Below, in pieces: positions 43,147 to 52,007 of a stretch of DNA of 64,000 nucleotides. Below the pieces are notes generated by a model. It worked only from the letters and a program-made list of their open reading frames with translations. It made no database searches and was not told the origin of the DNA. Numbering within the stretch: the first letter of the stretch is position 1; the number at the start of each line of letters is the position of its first letter. Origin of the DNA: Acidobacteriota bacterium (GTDB taxonomy: Bacteria; Acidobacteriota; Vicinamibacteria; Vicinamibacterales; CAVVIG01); assembly GCA_003222395.1 (NCBI GenBank), contig QHWB01000052.1, positions 310,001-374,000 of the forward strand, read 5' to 3'. A program made the position numbers and the translations under genes.

Positions 43147-46077
43147 CTAGCGGCGACCGGATCGCATGGAGGCGAGCACGACGTCGAGGTCGTGTCGCGC
43201 GTTGGCGTTGGTGGGATCGAGCTCGAGGGCGCGGCGCAGGTGCGCGATCGCTTCGTCGCGCGCTCCCTCGCTTGCCAGCGCAGCGCCGAGATGCCAGTGC
43301 GTGCTCGCTGAATCCGGCGCGAGGCGCGCTGCCTCGCGAAATTCAGCCACGGCCTGCGCCATGTCGCCCCGCTCCGCGAACGAGATGCCGATGGCATTGT
43401 GCACCTCCGGCGAATCGGGAACGATCGCGCCGAGGTATCGGCTGCCGGCGATCGTCCGCGGCTCGCGTTCGGTGATCCGGCGGACGCGCGCCATCTGAGC
43501 CGGCGACGCCGCATAGGCGAGCCGGAGCAATCCAAGGTACGCGTCCAGCCCGTCGGCGAGCGGCGACGGCCGATCGCCCACGAAGCATCGTGGGCACCAC
43601 GCGGCCACCTGGCTCAAGTCGACGAGCGACGGCGGCACGGCCTCGCCAAGATTCAGCAGGGAGCGGACGCCGTACTCCTGAATCGGCCGATCGTCGGTAA
43701 CCGGATCGATGCCGCGCGTCGCCGACTCGAGCCGCGATGAGGCGCCGACGAACATGCCGGCGATCTCCCGCACGCTGCCGAGATCGATCTTCTCCAGGTC
43801 GCGGCGCACGTCGGGCGCGCGCGCGAGCGCCGTTGCGATCCGCTCGGGCTCGATCTCCACGCGCGGTGAATTCGATCCGATCAGCAGCAGATCGGCCTCG
43901 GCGCCAGAGAGGAGCACCGCGTTCGGGAACACGTCGACGAACGCGCGAACCATCGCGAGCGTCGTGTCGGCTGGCACCTGATACGCCGGCAGCCACTGGC
44001 TCATGAATCCTTTCGCGCTGAGGCGCGTGCGCGCGAGCGCGTAGAACTCCTTCGAATACAGCGCCGCCATCCCGGCGTACCCAATCGGCGGCGGCTCGAG
44101 CGTGACGAGATCGTACGACGACGCCGCCCGCATCTGCAGGTGATGGCGCCCATCGTTGACGTACACCGCCACTCGCGGATCCGCCAGCACGTCGCCGTTG
44201 ACCTCCTTGAAGTAGCCAGCGTGCGCCAGCACGTCGGGCGACAGATCTGCCACGTCGACGCGCGTCACCGATGGATGAAGCGTCGCGGCGTGCGTCGTGT
44301 TGCCGACGCCGAATCCAATCACGAGCACCGACTGCGGCCGCTCCATCGACAGCAGCGGGACGTGCGCGAGCGCACGCATGTACCGCTGGCTGAGCGTCGT
44401 CGTCGCCGACATCGGGTGGCCGTTCGTCAGCAGGCGCCGCCCCTGACCGGGCTGCTCGGTGATCGCGATGATTTCGTTCAGCCCTTCGCTGACGGCGAGC
44501 AGATGCTCGGTGTCGGCGGGCCGCAGCGCGCGCGTGTTGACGTAATCGGATGGAAGGCGCAGCCACAGGGCGAGAGCCGCGCCCGCGATGAACAGCGATG
44601 CGAGTTGTAGCGCGGGCCTTTCAGGCCCGCGTTCGCGGCCCTGCAAGGGCCGCCCCACAATTGTCATCAATGGTAGGACTGCGACCGTGGCGACGATCAT
44701 CAGAATCGTCGCGCTCGTCTGGATGCCGACCACCGGCAGCAGGATGAAGCCTGTCGCAAGCGATCCGCACACCGCGCCGCACGTGTTCGCGAGGTAGAGC
44801 GCGCCGGCGCGGCGGCCAACCGACTGTTCCACGCGCTGGACGATCGCGTTCGCGAGCGGAAACGCGAATCCCATGAGCAGCGCAGGCAGCGCGACCTCGA
44901 TCAGCATCGGCCTCGCGTTGAACCACAGCTCGCCAACCGCGCGCGACCACGCCGACGAGTCGACGCTCAACGCCGCGTCGAAGCTGCGGCCGGCCGCGGC
45001 GAGGAATGCGGGATCGGCGGCGACGATCGCCTCGAGGCGCCTGGCGTCCGCGGCCGTCAAGCCGATCAATGTTGCGGCCACGAACAGGCCCTGCACGACG
45101 ATCAGCCACCTGGCGGGATCGGCGGCGGCCTCACCGTGAGCGCGCCGGTTGAGAAACGCCGACGCGAGCGAGCCGGCGCCGATACCGACGAGAATCACCG
45201 TCAGCAGCAGCGAGAAGACCGATCGCAGTTGGCCCAGCAGAATGGTGAAATGCCGGAACCACAGGATCTCCATGCCCATGGCGGCGCAGCCGGTCATGGC
45301 GAGGGTGGAGGCAACCCACGCGGGTCGGGGACCGCGGATTGCGGATTGCGGATTCGGGATCGTGGATTGATGGCGGACGCGCGATCGCTCGCGGACCGCC
45401 CGTTTATCATGAGACGCTGCCTTCCAATCCGCACTCCGAAATCCGCGATCCGCAACGACAAGCGCTCCGACGCCGGCGACGATGTTGAACGCGACCGCGA
45501 CGAACTGTGTCGCCTGAAGGCCGTACGCCGGCACCAGCAGGAAGTCGGTGAGAAAACATCCGAGCGCCGCGCCGCCGGTGTTCACCGCGTACAGCACCGC
45601 GATGCGACGGCTGCCGATTGCGAAATCGTCCCGCACGAGATGACGGATCAGCAGCGTGAGCGTGCCGCCCATCAGCAGCGTGATCGGCGCCAGCACGATG
45701 AAGGCGATGGCGACGCGGCCGGCGTGCGTCGCGGCTGACAACACGTACCAGCCCGATGGCGCCCGCGAATACGACGAGAGGAGCGCGGACATTCGATCCA
45801 GATGCGGCAGCAGCAGCGAGACACCGAGGCCCAGCGCGGCGATGATCAGTTCGAAGCATCCGTACGCTCGCAGCAGCGAGCCGCGCCGCGCGGCGTATCG
45901 CATGTCTGCCCAGATGCCGGACACATAGCTGCCGACGCCGAGCCCAAGCATGAACACGGCGACGACGAGCGACGCGGAATGGATGGTGTTGCCGAAGACG
46001 TTGCCGAACTGACGGACCCAGACGACCTGGTAAATCAGTCCGCTCAGGCCCGAGCAGAAGAAGAGGAAGTAGACCAA
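43147..46077 (-). CDS. membrane-anchored spermidine-synthase-like protein with TPR tail
   Basis: A 976-residue fusion. Residues 1 to about 510 hold some 12-14 membrane helices of the MFS-like module seen in polytopic spermidine-synthase homologues (LIYQVVWVRQFGNVFGNT at the start is typical). Residues about 550-790 are the SpeE-like Rossmann domain (SVLVIGFGVGNTTHAA; DVLADPRVAVYVNDGR). Residues about 870-970 are TPRs (AIGISFAERGDMAQAVAEF; ALASEGARDEAIAHLR). Real polyamine synthesis is doubtful for this class. The apparent start is a TTG at 46077 with no ribosome site; the inverted octamer array abuts it, so the original start may have been lost. Repeats are embedded in the frame at 45333-45355 and 44612-44630. 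Confidence 0.85.
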   Translation of the reverse strand: MVYFLFFCSGLSGLIYQVVWVRQFGNVFGNTIHSASLVVAVFMLGLGVGSYVSGIWADMRYAARRGSLLRAYGCFELIIAALGLGVSLLLPHLDRMSALLSSYSRAPSGWYVLSAATHAGRVAIAFIVLAPITLLMGGTLTLLIRHLVRDDFAIGSRRIAVLYAVNTGGAALGCFLTDFLLVPAYGLQATQFVAVAFNIVAGVGALVVADRGFRSADWKAASHDKRAVRERSRVRHQSTIPNPQSAIRGPRPAWVASTLAMTGCAAMGMEILWFRHFTILLGQLRSVFSLLLTVILVGIGAGSLASAFLNRRAHGEAAADPARWLIVVQGLFVAATLIGLTAADARRLEAIVAADPAFLAAAGRSFDAALSVDSSAWSRAVGELWFNARPMLIEVALPALLMGFAFPLANAIVQRVEQSVGRRAGALYLANTCGAVCGSLATGFILLPVVGIQTSATILMIVATVAVLPLMTIVGRPLQGRERGPERPALQLASLFIAGAALALWLRLPSDYVNTRALRPADTEHLLAVSEGLNEIIAITEQPGQGRRLLTNGHPMSATTTLSQRYMRALAHVPLLSMERPQSVLVIGFGVGNTTHAATLHPSVTRVDVADLSPDVLAHAGYFKEVNGDVLADPRVAVYVNDGRHHLQMRAASSYDLVTLEPPPIGYAGMAALYSKEFYALARTRLSAKGFMSQWLPAYQVPADTTLAMVRAFVDVFPNAVLLSGAEADLLLIGSNSPRVEIEPERIATALARAPDVRRDLEKIDLGSVREIAGMFVGASSRLESATRGIDPVTDDRPIQEYGVRSLLNLGEAVPPSLVDLSQVAAWCPRCFVGDRPSPLADGLDAYLGLLRLAYAASPAQMARVRRITEREPRTIAGSRYLGAIVPDSPEVHNAIGISFAERGDMAQAVAEFREAARLAPDSASTHWHLGAALASEGARDEAIAHLRRALELDPTNANARHDLDVVLASMRSGRR
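44612..44630. repeat. GGCCT/AGGCC palindrome inside the spermidine-synthase-like gene
   Basis: GCGGGCCT-TTC-AGGCCCGC, a perfect 8-bp stem with a 3-base loop, lies in frame in the segment encoding the linker after a membrane helix (RPLQGRERGPERPALQ). It is the same kind of palindrome as those at 28967-29015 and 39575-39719. Confidence 0.75.
45333..45355 (+). repeat. GCGGATT heptamer repeat inside the spermidine-synthase-like gene
   Basis: Three GCGGATT units in tandem (GCGGATT GCGGATT GCGGATTC) are translated in frame on the minus strand as STIPNPQSAIRGPRP. Related ATCCGC-type units sit at 45423-45458 in the opposite orientation, flanking the loop region VRERSRVRHQ. The insert falls in a hydrophilic loop between membrane helices, where it is tolerated. 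Confidence 0.75.
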
Positions 46078-46080
46078 ATC

Positions 46081-46222
46081 GGGTAATTGGGTAATCGGGT
46101 AATCGGGTAATCGGGTAATCGGGTAATGTAATCGGGAAATTGGGCGGTTGGCTATACTCCGGCTTCGATTACTCGATTACTCGATTACTCGATTACCCAA
46201 TTACCCAATTACCCAATTACCC
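46081..46222. repeat. inverted pair of 8-bp tandem arrays (GGGTAATC / GATTACCC)
   Basis: The left array 46081-46128 has six GGGTAAT(C/T/G) units. The right array has three GATTACTC (46167-46190), one GATTACCC (46191-46198) and three AATTACCC (46199-46222). The two are reverse complements separated by 38 bases, so the whole forms a long hairpin or cruciform. It fills the gap between the NHL gene stop (46234) and the TTG start of the next gene (46077). Confidence 0.92.
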
Positions 46223-46233
46223 GATTTCTGGGA

Positions 46234-47508
46234 TCACGTCCGCGGAACCGGGCGGCCGAGCAGGAACGCAGGATTCGCGCCGGGACGCGGACGATACTTC
46301 TGCGCGCGGCCGCTGTCGACTTCCGCGACGTAGAAGTTGCCGTCCGGGTCGACGCTCAGCCCGTGCACGCCCCACATCCCACCCGGGAAATCGCCCCAGG
46401 TTCCGAACGCGTACAGGAAGTTGCCGTCGAGATCGTATTTCAGGATCTTCGACGTGCCGCGGTCGGCGGCCCAGAGGTGGCGATCGCTCGTGATGATGAA
46501 CAGGTGGATGTCCGACGGCGGCGGACCGAAGCTCCACTCGCGCAGATATTTCCCGTTCTCGTCGAACACCTGGACGCGATGATTCTGCCGATCGTTGACG
46601 AAGAGCTGACGCGTCTGCGGATCGATCGCGATGCCGTGGACGTTGTTGAAGTAGCCAGGCCGCTTCTCGTTCGGCGGGTTCCCCTTCTCGCCCCACGCCG
46701 TCACGTACTTGCCGTTCTTGTCGAACTTCACGACGCGCGTGTTGGCGTAGCCGTCCGCGACGAAGAACGTGCCGTCGGGCAGCCACGCGATGAACGTCGG
46801 CCGGTAGAAATGTCTGTCGTCGGCGGCATGCACGTTCGGTTCGCCGATCGTCTGCAGCAGCCGCTTGCCGTCGTTGCTGAAGATGAAAATCGCGTGGCGG
46901 TAATCGTCGACCACCCACACGCGCTTCTCCGGATCGTACGGGCTGATGTACACCGCATGCGGCCGGCGAAGCATCTTGTCCCACTGCGTCCAGTCCTCGA
47001 CCATGTTCCCGTTCGCGTCGACGACGACGATGCAGTGCTCCCAGCGGAAATCTTCACCGGCTTTGCCGACGTCGGAGTCGTCGCCGACTTTTCCATCGCG
47101 CGTTTCGAGCGCGCCGGGCGGGCTCGTCGACGTCGCATCGCGCCACGGCAGCCGTCCGATCGGGAATTCGATGTTCGGCCCGAGCTGCGGCAGCTTGATC
47201 TGTTTGGGCCGCTCGATGTTCGGCAGTTCGCCGCGCTGCAGGATGAACACGCGGTTCGCGCTCTCCGCGAACACGCTCTGTCCGGCGCCCCACGTCCACT
47301 TCTCATGGCCCGGCAGGCTCGAGATCGGCTTCGGCCAGTTGGCGACGACTTCATAGCCGCCGAAGACGTCCTGCCCGCCCTTCTCGGCCGGCACGGCCGC
47401 GAAGCGGGGATCCTGACGCGATTGTCCTTCGACGAGCGTCATCCGACTTGCGATCACCGATGCCGTCACGATGATGAGCGCGGCGACGATCGAGATGTGC
47501 TTGCGCAT
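46234..47508 (-). CDS. exported NHL-repeat protein (peptidylamidoglycolate-lyase-like fold)
   Basis: A 424-residue protein with a signal peptide (SIVAALIIVTASVIASRM), then NHL repeats of the type VDANGNMVEDWTQWDKML, VWVVDDYRHAIFIFSNDGKR, FFVADGYANTRVVKFDKNGK, LFVNDRQNHRVQVFDENGK, LWAADRGTSKILKYDLDGN and FYVAEVDSGRAQKYRP. This is a six-bladed NHL propeller with an inserted N-terminal region holding EKWTWGAGQ and LPWRDATS. It is the last gene of the nine-gene minus-strand run, 54 bases after the FG-GAP gene. Enzymatic activity cannot be inferred. Confidence 0.87.
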   Translation of the reverse strand: MRKHISIVAALIIVTASVIASRMTLVEGQSRQDPRFAAVPAEKGGQDVFGGYEVVANWPKPISSLPGHEKWTWGAGQSVFAESANRVFILQRGELPNIERPKQIKLPQLGPNIEFPIGRLPWRDATSTSPPGALETRDGKVGDDSDVGKAGEDFRWEHCIVVVDANGNMVEDWTQWDKMLRRPHAVYISPYDPEKRVWVVDDYRHAIFIFSNDGKRLLQTIGEPNVHAADDRHFYRPTFIAWLPDGTFFVADGYANTRVVKFDKNGKYVTAWGEKGNPPNEKRPGYFNNVHGIAIDPQTRQLFVNDRQNHRVQVFDENGKYLREWSFGPPPSDIHLFIITSDRHLWAADRGTSKILKYDLDGNFLYAFGTWGDFPGGMWGVHGLSVDPDGNFYVAEVDSGRAQKYRPRPGANPAFLLGRPVPRT

Positions 47509-47562
47509 GATGCTCCTTCAAGCTCTCACCACGGAGAACACAGAGGACACGCCTCGCAGCGT

Positions 47563-49161
47563 TCACCGAACGAAGACGTAAACCGCGCCGGCCTGCGACA
47601 TCGACGTCCCCTGCTGATTGCCGTTGACGCCTTTCGCGCCGCTCGATTCGAAATGCGCGCCGACCGCCATCGTCCGGCCGTCACGGCTGACCGCGACGGC
47701 GCTGCCGAACTCATCGAACTTTTTCGTGTTCGATCCCTTGAAGTACACCTGCTGCGACCACGTCGTGCCCTGGCGGTTGAAGAGGTACACGGCGCCCGCT
47801 TCGTCGGCGCCCTTGGCGTCCTGTTTGCCGTTGATGCCCTGCGACGCGCCGTCTTCGTTCGGCGCAGAGACCGCGAAGGTATTGCCGTCGCCGCTCAGGT
47901 GAAGATGGATGCCGAACCAGTCGTCCTTGCCGACGTTCGACGCCTTGAAATTCGCCTGCTCGGTCCACGTCGTTCCGTTGCGCACGAACACGTACGCGGC
48001 GCCCGAAGAGTTGTCGTCCGGCGCGTCGACCTTGCCCGAGTGGCCGCTTTGCACCACGTTGATGCCGCCGACCATCGTGTCTTCGTCGAGCGCGCCCGTC
48101 GCGACCGTGTTCCCGTCGTCGCTGATCGCGATCGAGCAGCCCATCGAGTCCTGCGGGTCGCCTTCCTTCGCCTTGAGGTACGCCTGCTGCGTCCAGCTCG
48201 CGCCGCTGCGAACGAACACGTACGCCGCGCCGGTGCCGGCGGCGCGTCGATCGTAGGGTCCGTTGATCTGTCGCGTCGATCCGGCTTCGTCGAACGAACC
48301 GACGGCGATGGTGCTGCTGTCGCCGCTGACCGCGACCGAGTAGCCGAAGAGAAAGTTGCGGCTGGCGTTCGCTGCTTTGAGATACGCCTGCTGCGACCAC
48401 GCGCCTGCGTTGCGAACGAAGACGTACGCCGCGCCCGCGTTCGGCGCCGAATTGTCTTTCTCGTCGCCGTTGACCGTGGTGGCGCCGCTGTCTTCGCCGA
48501 TCGCGCCGGCGACGAGCAGGTTTCCATCGCCGCTGAGGCTGATCGAATAGCCGAACTGATCGCCCTCTTCCGCGTCTCCGGTGTTCGAGGCCTTGATGTA
48601 GGCCTGCTGAGACCACGCCGTGCCGCTCCGAGTGAAGACGTACACCGCGCCCGCATTCGGCATCGAGTTGTCGGCCTGATTGCCGTTGATGCCTGTGGCC
48701 GCGCTGTCTTCGTACGGAGCGGAAACCGCCAGCGTGTTGCCGTCGGCGCTCAGGGCGACGTTGAACCCGAACTGATCGTCCTGATCGGTATTCGAGGCCT
48801 TGATGTACGCCTGCTGCGACCATCCGGCGCCGCCACGCGCGTAAACGTACACCGCACCGGCGCCGAACTTGGAGTGATCGTCCTGTTTGCCGTTGATGCC
48901 GGTGGCGCTGCTCTCTTCCATCTGTGAGCCGACGGCAAGCGTGCTGCCGTCGGCGCTGAGCGCGACGGCGAAGCCGAACTGCGCGCCCTCGCGCGGGTTC
49001 GACGCTTTGACGTATGCCGCCTGCTTCCACGGCGACGCCGTCTTGGAGCTCGACTCGGATGCTCGCGGCGGGCGTGCGGCCGGCTGCTGGCCGTCCGCCG
49101 ACAACGCCGCGGCGCCCGCCAACACGAAGACGAGGCCGACGATTCGGTGAGGCCCGTGCAT
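47563..49161 (-). CDS. exported FG-GAP-repeat protein, seven repeats
   Basis: A 532-residue secreted protein: signal peptide (IVGLVFVLAGAAALSADG), a short Ser/Ala-rich linker, then seven repeats of about 65 residues. Each has (Q/E)QAYxKASN...DxFGxxVALSADGxTLAVGxxxEDSxATGINGxQxD...AGAVYVFxR. The 'SxDGxTLAVG' and 'FGxxVAxS' pieces are FG-GAP/integrin-alpha-type blades, so it should fold as one calcium-binding seven-bladed propeller. No enzyme motif. Its ATG lies directly after the stop of the DUF6152 gene, so translation is coupled. Confidence 0.87.
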   Translation of the reverse strand: MHGPHRIVGLVFVLAGAAALSADGQQPAARPPRASESSSKTASPWKQAAYVKASNPREGAQFGFAVALSADGSTLAVGSQMEESSATGINGKQDDHSKFGAGAVYVYARGGAGWSQQAYIKASNTDQDDQFGFNVALSADGNTLAVSAPYEDSAATGINGNQADNSMPNAGAVYVFTRSGTAWSQQAYIKASNTGDAEEGDQFGYSISLSGDGNLLVAGAIGEDSGATTVNGDEKDNSAPNAGAAYVFVRNAGAWSQQAYLKAANASRNFLFGYSVAVSGDSSTIAVGSFDEAGSTRQINGPYDRRAAGTGAAYVFVRSGASWTQQAYLKAKEGDPQDSMGCSIAISDDGNTVATGALDEDTMVGGINVVQSGHSGKVDAPDDNSSGAAYVFVRNGTTWTEQANFKASNVGKDDWFGIHLHLSGDGNTFAVSAPNEDGASQGINGKQDAKGADEAGAVYLFNRQGTTWSQQVYFKGSNTKKFDEFGSAVAVSRDGRTMAVGAHFESSGAKGVNGNQQGTSMSQAGAVYVFVR

Positions 49162-49608
49162 TTACCGGCCGCCCGTTCTCGCCGGCGCGCACGGACCCGG
49201 CTGATTCGGCTGACCCGGATCGTTACCGCGGTAGATCTCTTTGCCGTTCGCGTCGAAGACGCGCGAGTTCTCCGAGAGCGTCATGTACGGCGACCCGTTC
49301 TTCAGGCGGCGTCCGACCATCGTCACCGTGTCGCCGACCTTGATGACGTCCTGGGTCCAGCACCAGCCTTTCAACTGCGTCGCGGAGCCCGCCTCGCCGC
49401 GCCAGCGCACGACCTTGTCGGCGTCCTCTTTCACGTCGACGACGACGATCGAGTGCGGGTTGATCAGCTGCAGCTCCACGACCGTGCCTTTGACGGTCGT
49501 CAGCTTGTCCTCGTAGCGACCGGCGTCGCCGTGGTGCGCGAGAACCGCGGCCGACATCGCCGCGAGGCACACGCCGACGAGTGAGACGAGCGAAGATTTG
49601 ATGTCCAT
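49162..49608 (-). CDS. DUF6152 family exported protein (second copy)
   Basis: A 148-residue protein: signal peptide (LVSLVGVCLAAMSAAVLAHH), then GTVVELQLINPHSIVVVDV, WRGEAGSATQLKGWCWT and GDTVTMVGRRLKNGSPYM. The 'AHHG', 'NPHS' and 'GDTVTxxGxxxxNGSP' elements identify DUF6152. Unlike the copy at 17608 it has no DUF6644 gene beside it, but sits between the tandem hydrolase (stop two bases upstream of its start) and the FG-GAP gene (starts right after its stop). Start follows GAGGA by eight bases. Function unknown. Confidence 0.82.
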   Translation of the reverse strand: MDIKSSLVSLVGVCLAAMSAAVLAHHGDAGRYEDKLTTVKGTVVELQLINPHSIVVVDVKEDADKVVRWRGEAGSATQLKGWCWTQDVIKVGDTVTMVGRRLKNGSPYMTLSENSRVFDANGKEIYRGNDPGQPNQPGPCAPARTGGR

Positions 49609-49610
49609 GA

Positions 49611-51980
49611 TCAGGTCCTCTGCACGTTCTTTTGAAGCCAGCTCACGATGAATTTGATGATCTCGTCGCTGTTCTTTTCGAGCATCATCATGTGACTGTT
49701 GCCGCTGATGCCGACAGTCTCGAGCCGGATGAAGTCGGTCTTCACGCCCGCCTGATTGAGCCATTTCGGAATGCACGGATCGTACACGCGATGATACGTG
49801 CCGCTGCCGGAAATCGACAGCACCGGAATGTGCTGCCAGTTGACGAGTTTCTTCGCCGGCTCCTCCTGCAACCAGCAGCGCACTTCGTCCGGCCGCTCGG
49901 ATTTGTCCTCGAGGTGGACTTTCAGGTCGGCGGGGTTCGCGGCGGGCGGATCGAAGAGGAAGCGACTCGTGGTGAGCCCCCACGATCGCGGGTTCCTCGG
50001 CCCGGCGGTAACCTTTGCCGTGTCGGCGGATCCGATCTGCGGACCACCCGGCTCCACCGTGACCATGGCTCTCACCAGCTTCGGACGCGCTTCCGTCACG
50101 TCGAAGCCGACGCCGCCGCCCTGCGAGTGCGTCAGCAGGATTACCGGCGTGCCGATCATCTCGACGAGCGCGATGCCCGCGTCGCGCGCCAGCTCGGTCG
50201 ACGCGCCGGCAAACTGCACCTGCGACCTGATGAACGTATCGAAGATCGGATCGCCCATCTTGCCGCTGCCCGGCCACTGCGTGTGGTTCATCTTGAGCGG
50301 GAAGTCGCCGCGCTCGCGCGCGTTGGTCCAGATGCGTTCGAGCTCCAGCGCGGTGCGAATACCGATCGCGCCGTCGATCGGTTTGCCGTCGGGTCCCGGC
50401 AGCGGCACGTACGCCGAGCGCCCGCGCGCCGGGTAGTCGACCATGTACAGCACGTATCCCTGCTGCGCGAGGTAGTACGCCCAGCCTGGCCGTCCGTCCG
50501 GCGTCTGCTGCCAGTCGACGCCGGTCTGGCCGTTGCCGTGGAAGAACACGATCGGCTCGGCGTGACGAATCTGTTTGGGTATCCACACCTCGGTATACAT
50601 CGCGCCGCGCATCACTTCCTTGCCGCGTTCGCCCCAGTACGCGCCGCCCGCGTAGAAGAATCCTTTGCGCGCGATGTTCTCGGTGGAGAACGTCGGAATC
50701 GATTTCGGCGGCATTGCTTTGGATGGTGACGCTCCGGCCGGCGCTCGCGCGGTCTTCGCGAGCCATCTGCCGATGTAGCTCGCGATGTCGGCGCTGTTCT
50801 TCTCGAGCATCATCATGTGGCCGTTGCCGGTGAGTCCGGCTTTCTCCATCTCGATGTACTCGGTCGCCACGCCGGCCTGCGTCAGCCATTTCGCGAGGCA
50901 GTGATCGTAGACGCGGTGATAGCCGCCTTCGCCGTTGAGGAACAGCACCGGCACGTTCTGCAGGTTTTTCAACTTCCGCGCCGGCTCCTGCTGAACGTAG
51001 CACGCGACTTTTCCCGGCTCCGCCCTGCCATCAAGCTCGGTCTTCAACTCGGATGCGCTCGCGATCGGCGGGTCGTACGCAATCGCGCTGTTGGCGACGC
51101 CCCAGCTCAGTCCGCCGCCGTCGGTGTACGCAACCTTCGCCGCGTCGACGCCTTTGATCGGCGGCGCGGCCGGTTCGACGGTCACGATCGCCTTGACGGC
51201 GTTCGGCCGTGCGTCGGCGATCAGCCACCCGAAGGCGCCGCCCTGTGAATGCGTCAGGAGAATCACGGGAGTGCCGATCGCGTCGACGAGCGCGACGTTC
51301 GCGTCGCGCGTCGACGTTTCCTGACGCGCGCCGGCGAGGAACTGCACCTGCGTTTTCGTGAACGCGTCGAAAATCGGATCGCCGATCCGTCCGCTGCCCG
51401 GCCACTGCATGTGCTTCTTGGCCTGGGGAAAGTCGCCGCGCGCCGCCGAGGCGGTGAACGTCTCTTCGAGGTTCGGCGCCGTGCGGATCGTCAGGTTCGA
51501 TCGCTCCGCCGTGCCGTCGACGCCCGGCACGTACTGCGATCGGCCGCGCGCCGGAAAATCCTCGAGATAGACGACGTAGCCCATCTCGAGGAAGTTGTAG
51601 GCCCAGCCCGGACGGCCGTCGGCTGTCTGCAGCCAGTCGACGCCGGTCTGCCCGGCGCCGTGCAGGAACACGATCGGGTAGGGCGAGCGAATCTGCTTCG
51701 GAACCATCACTTCGACGTACATCGCGCCGCCCATCGTCGATTCCCTGTCGGGTCCCAGCTCGCCGACGTACTTGCCGCCCGCGTAGAAGAACGCGTGGCG
51801 CGCAACCTTGTCGAGCGGGACCGTGCGAATCGCGTCGGACGGCGACGCCTTCGACGCGCCGGACTGAGCGATCGATGGACGAGCGAGGCCGACGAGAAAC
51901 AGCAGGACGAGACTGAACGCGCGCGATCGTCGATTACGCCGAGCGGCGAGGGCCGCGAGGGACAGGCTCCGCGTCTTCAT
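49611..51980 (-). CDS. exported tandem alpha/beta-hydrolase (two fused copies)
   Basis: A 789-residue secreted protein made of two homologous hydrolase domains, residues about 55-405 and 435-789. Each begins FFYAGGxYxGE, has an oxyanion segment (HGAGQTGVDW; HGNGQTGVDW), a nucleophile motif THSQGG (Ser near 246 and 618) and a His in GNGHMMMLEKN or GNSHMMMLEKN near its end. Single-copy homologues are about 350-400 residues, so this is a fused in-frame duplication. Both Ser and His survive, implying two active sites. Probably an esterase or lactonase acting in the periplasm. It follows the amidohydrolase by 27 bases in the run behind receptor 3. Confidence 0.88.
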   Translation of the reverse strand: MKTRSLSLAALAARRNRRSRAFSLVLLFLVGLARPSIAQSGASKASPSDAIRTVPLDKVARHAFFYAGGKYVGELGPDRESTMGGAMYVEVMVPKQIRSPYPIVFLHGAGQTGVDWLQTADGRPGWAYNFLEMGYVVYLEDFPARGRSQYVPGVDGTAERSNLTIRTAPNLEETFTASAARGDFPQAKKHMQWPGSGRIGDPIFDAFTKTQVQFLAGARQETSTRDANVALVDAIGTPVILLTHSQGGAFGWLIADARPNAVKAIVTVEPAAPPIKGVDAAKVAYTDGGGLSWGVANSAIAYDPPIASASELKTELDGRAEPGKVACYVQQEPARKLKNLQNVPVLFLNGEGGYHRVYDHCLAKWLTQAGVATEYIEMEKAGLTGNGHMMMLEKNSADIASYIGRWLAKTARAPAGASPSKAMPPKSIPTFSTENIARKGFFYAGGAYWGERGKEVMRGAMYTEVWIPKQIRHAEPIVFFHGNGQTGVDWQQTPDGRPGWAYYLAQQGYVLYMVDYPARGRSAYVPLPGPDGKPIDGAIGIRTALELERIWTNARERGDFPLKMNHTQWPGSGKMGDPIFDTFIRSQVQFAGASTELARDAGIALVEMIGTPVILLTHSQGGGVGFDVTEARPKLVRAMVTVEPGGPQIGSADTAKVTAGPRNPRSWGLTTSRFLFDPPAANPADLKVHLEDKSERPDEVRCWLQEEPAKKLVNWQHIPVLSISGSGTYHRVYDPCIPKWLNQAGVKTDFIRLETVGISGNSHMMMLEKNSDEIIKFIVSWLQKNVQRT

Positions 51981-52007
51981 GACGGTTCCCCTTCTGTTTT
52001 CGCGGGA

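Noticed and set aside
46081-46222. Short regular repeats as a CRISPR array
   Set aside because: Units are 8 bases with no spacers and are arranged as inverted tandem arrays; no cas gene is nearby.
46363-48927. An 854-codon plus-strand open frame across the NHL and FG-GAP genes
   Set aside because: Antisense shadow of two clear minus-strand repeat genes; its repetitive composition only mirrors the FG-GAP repeats.
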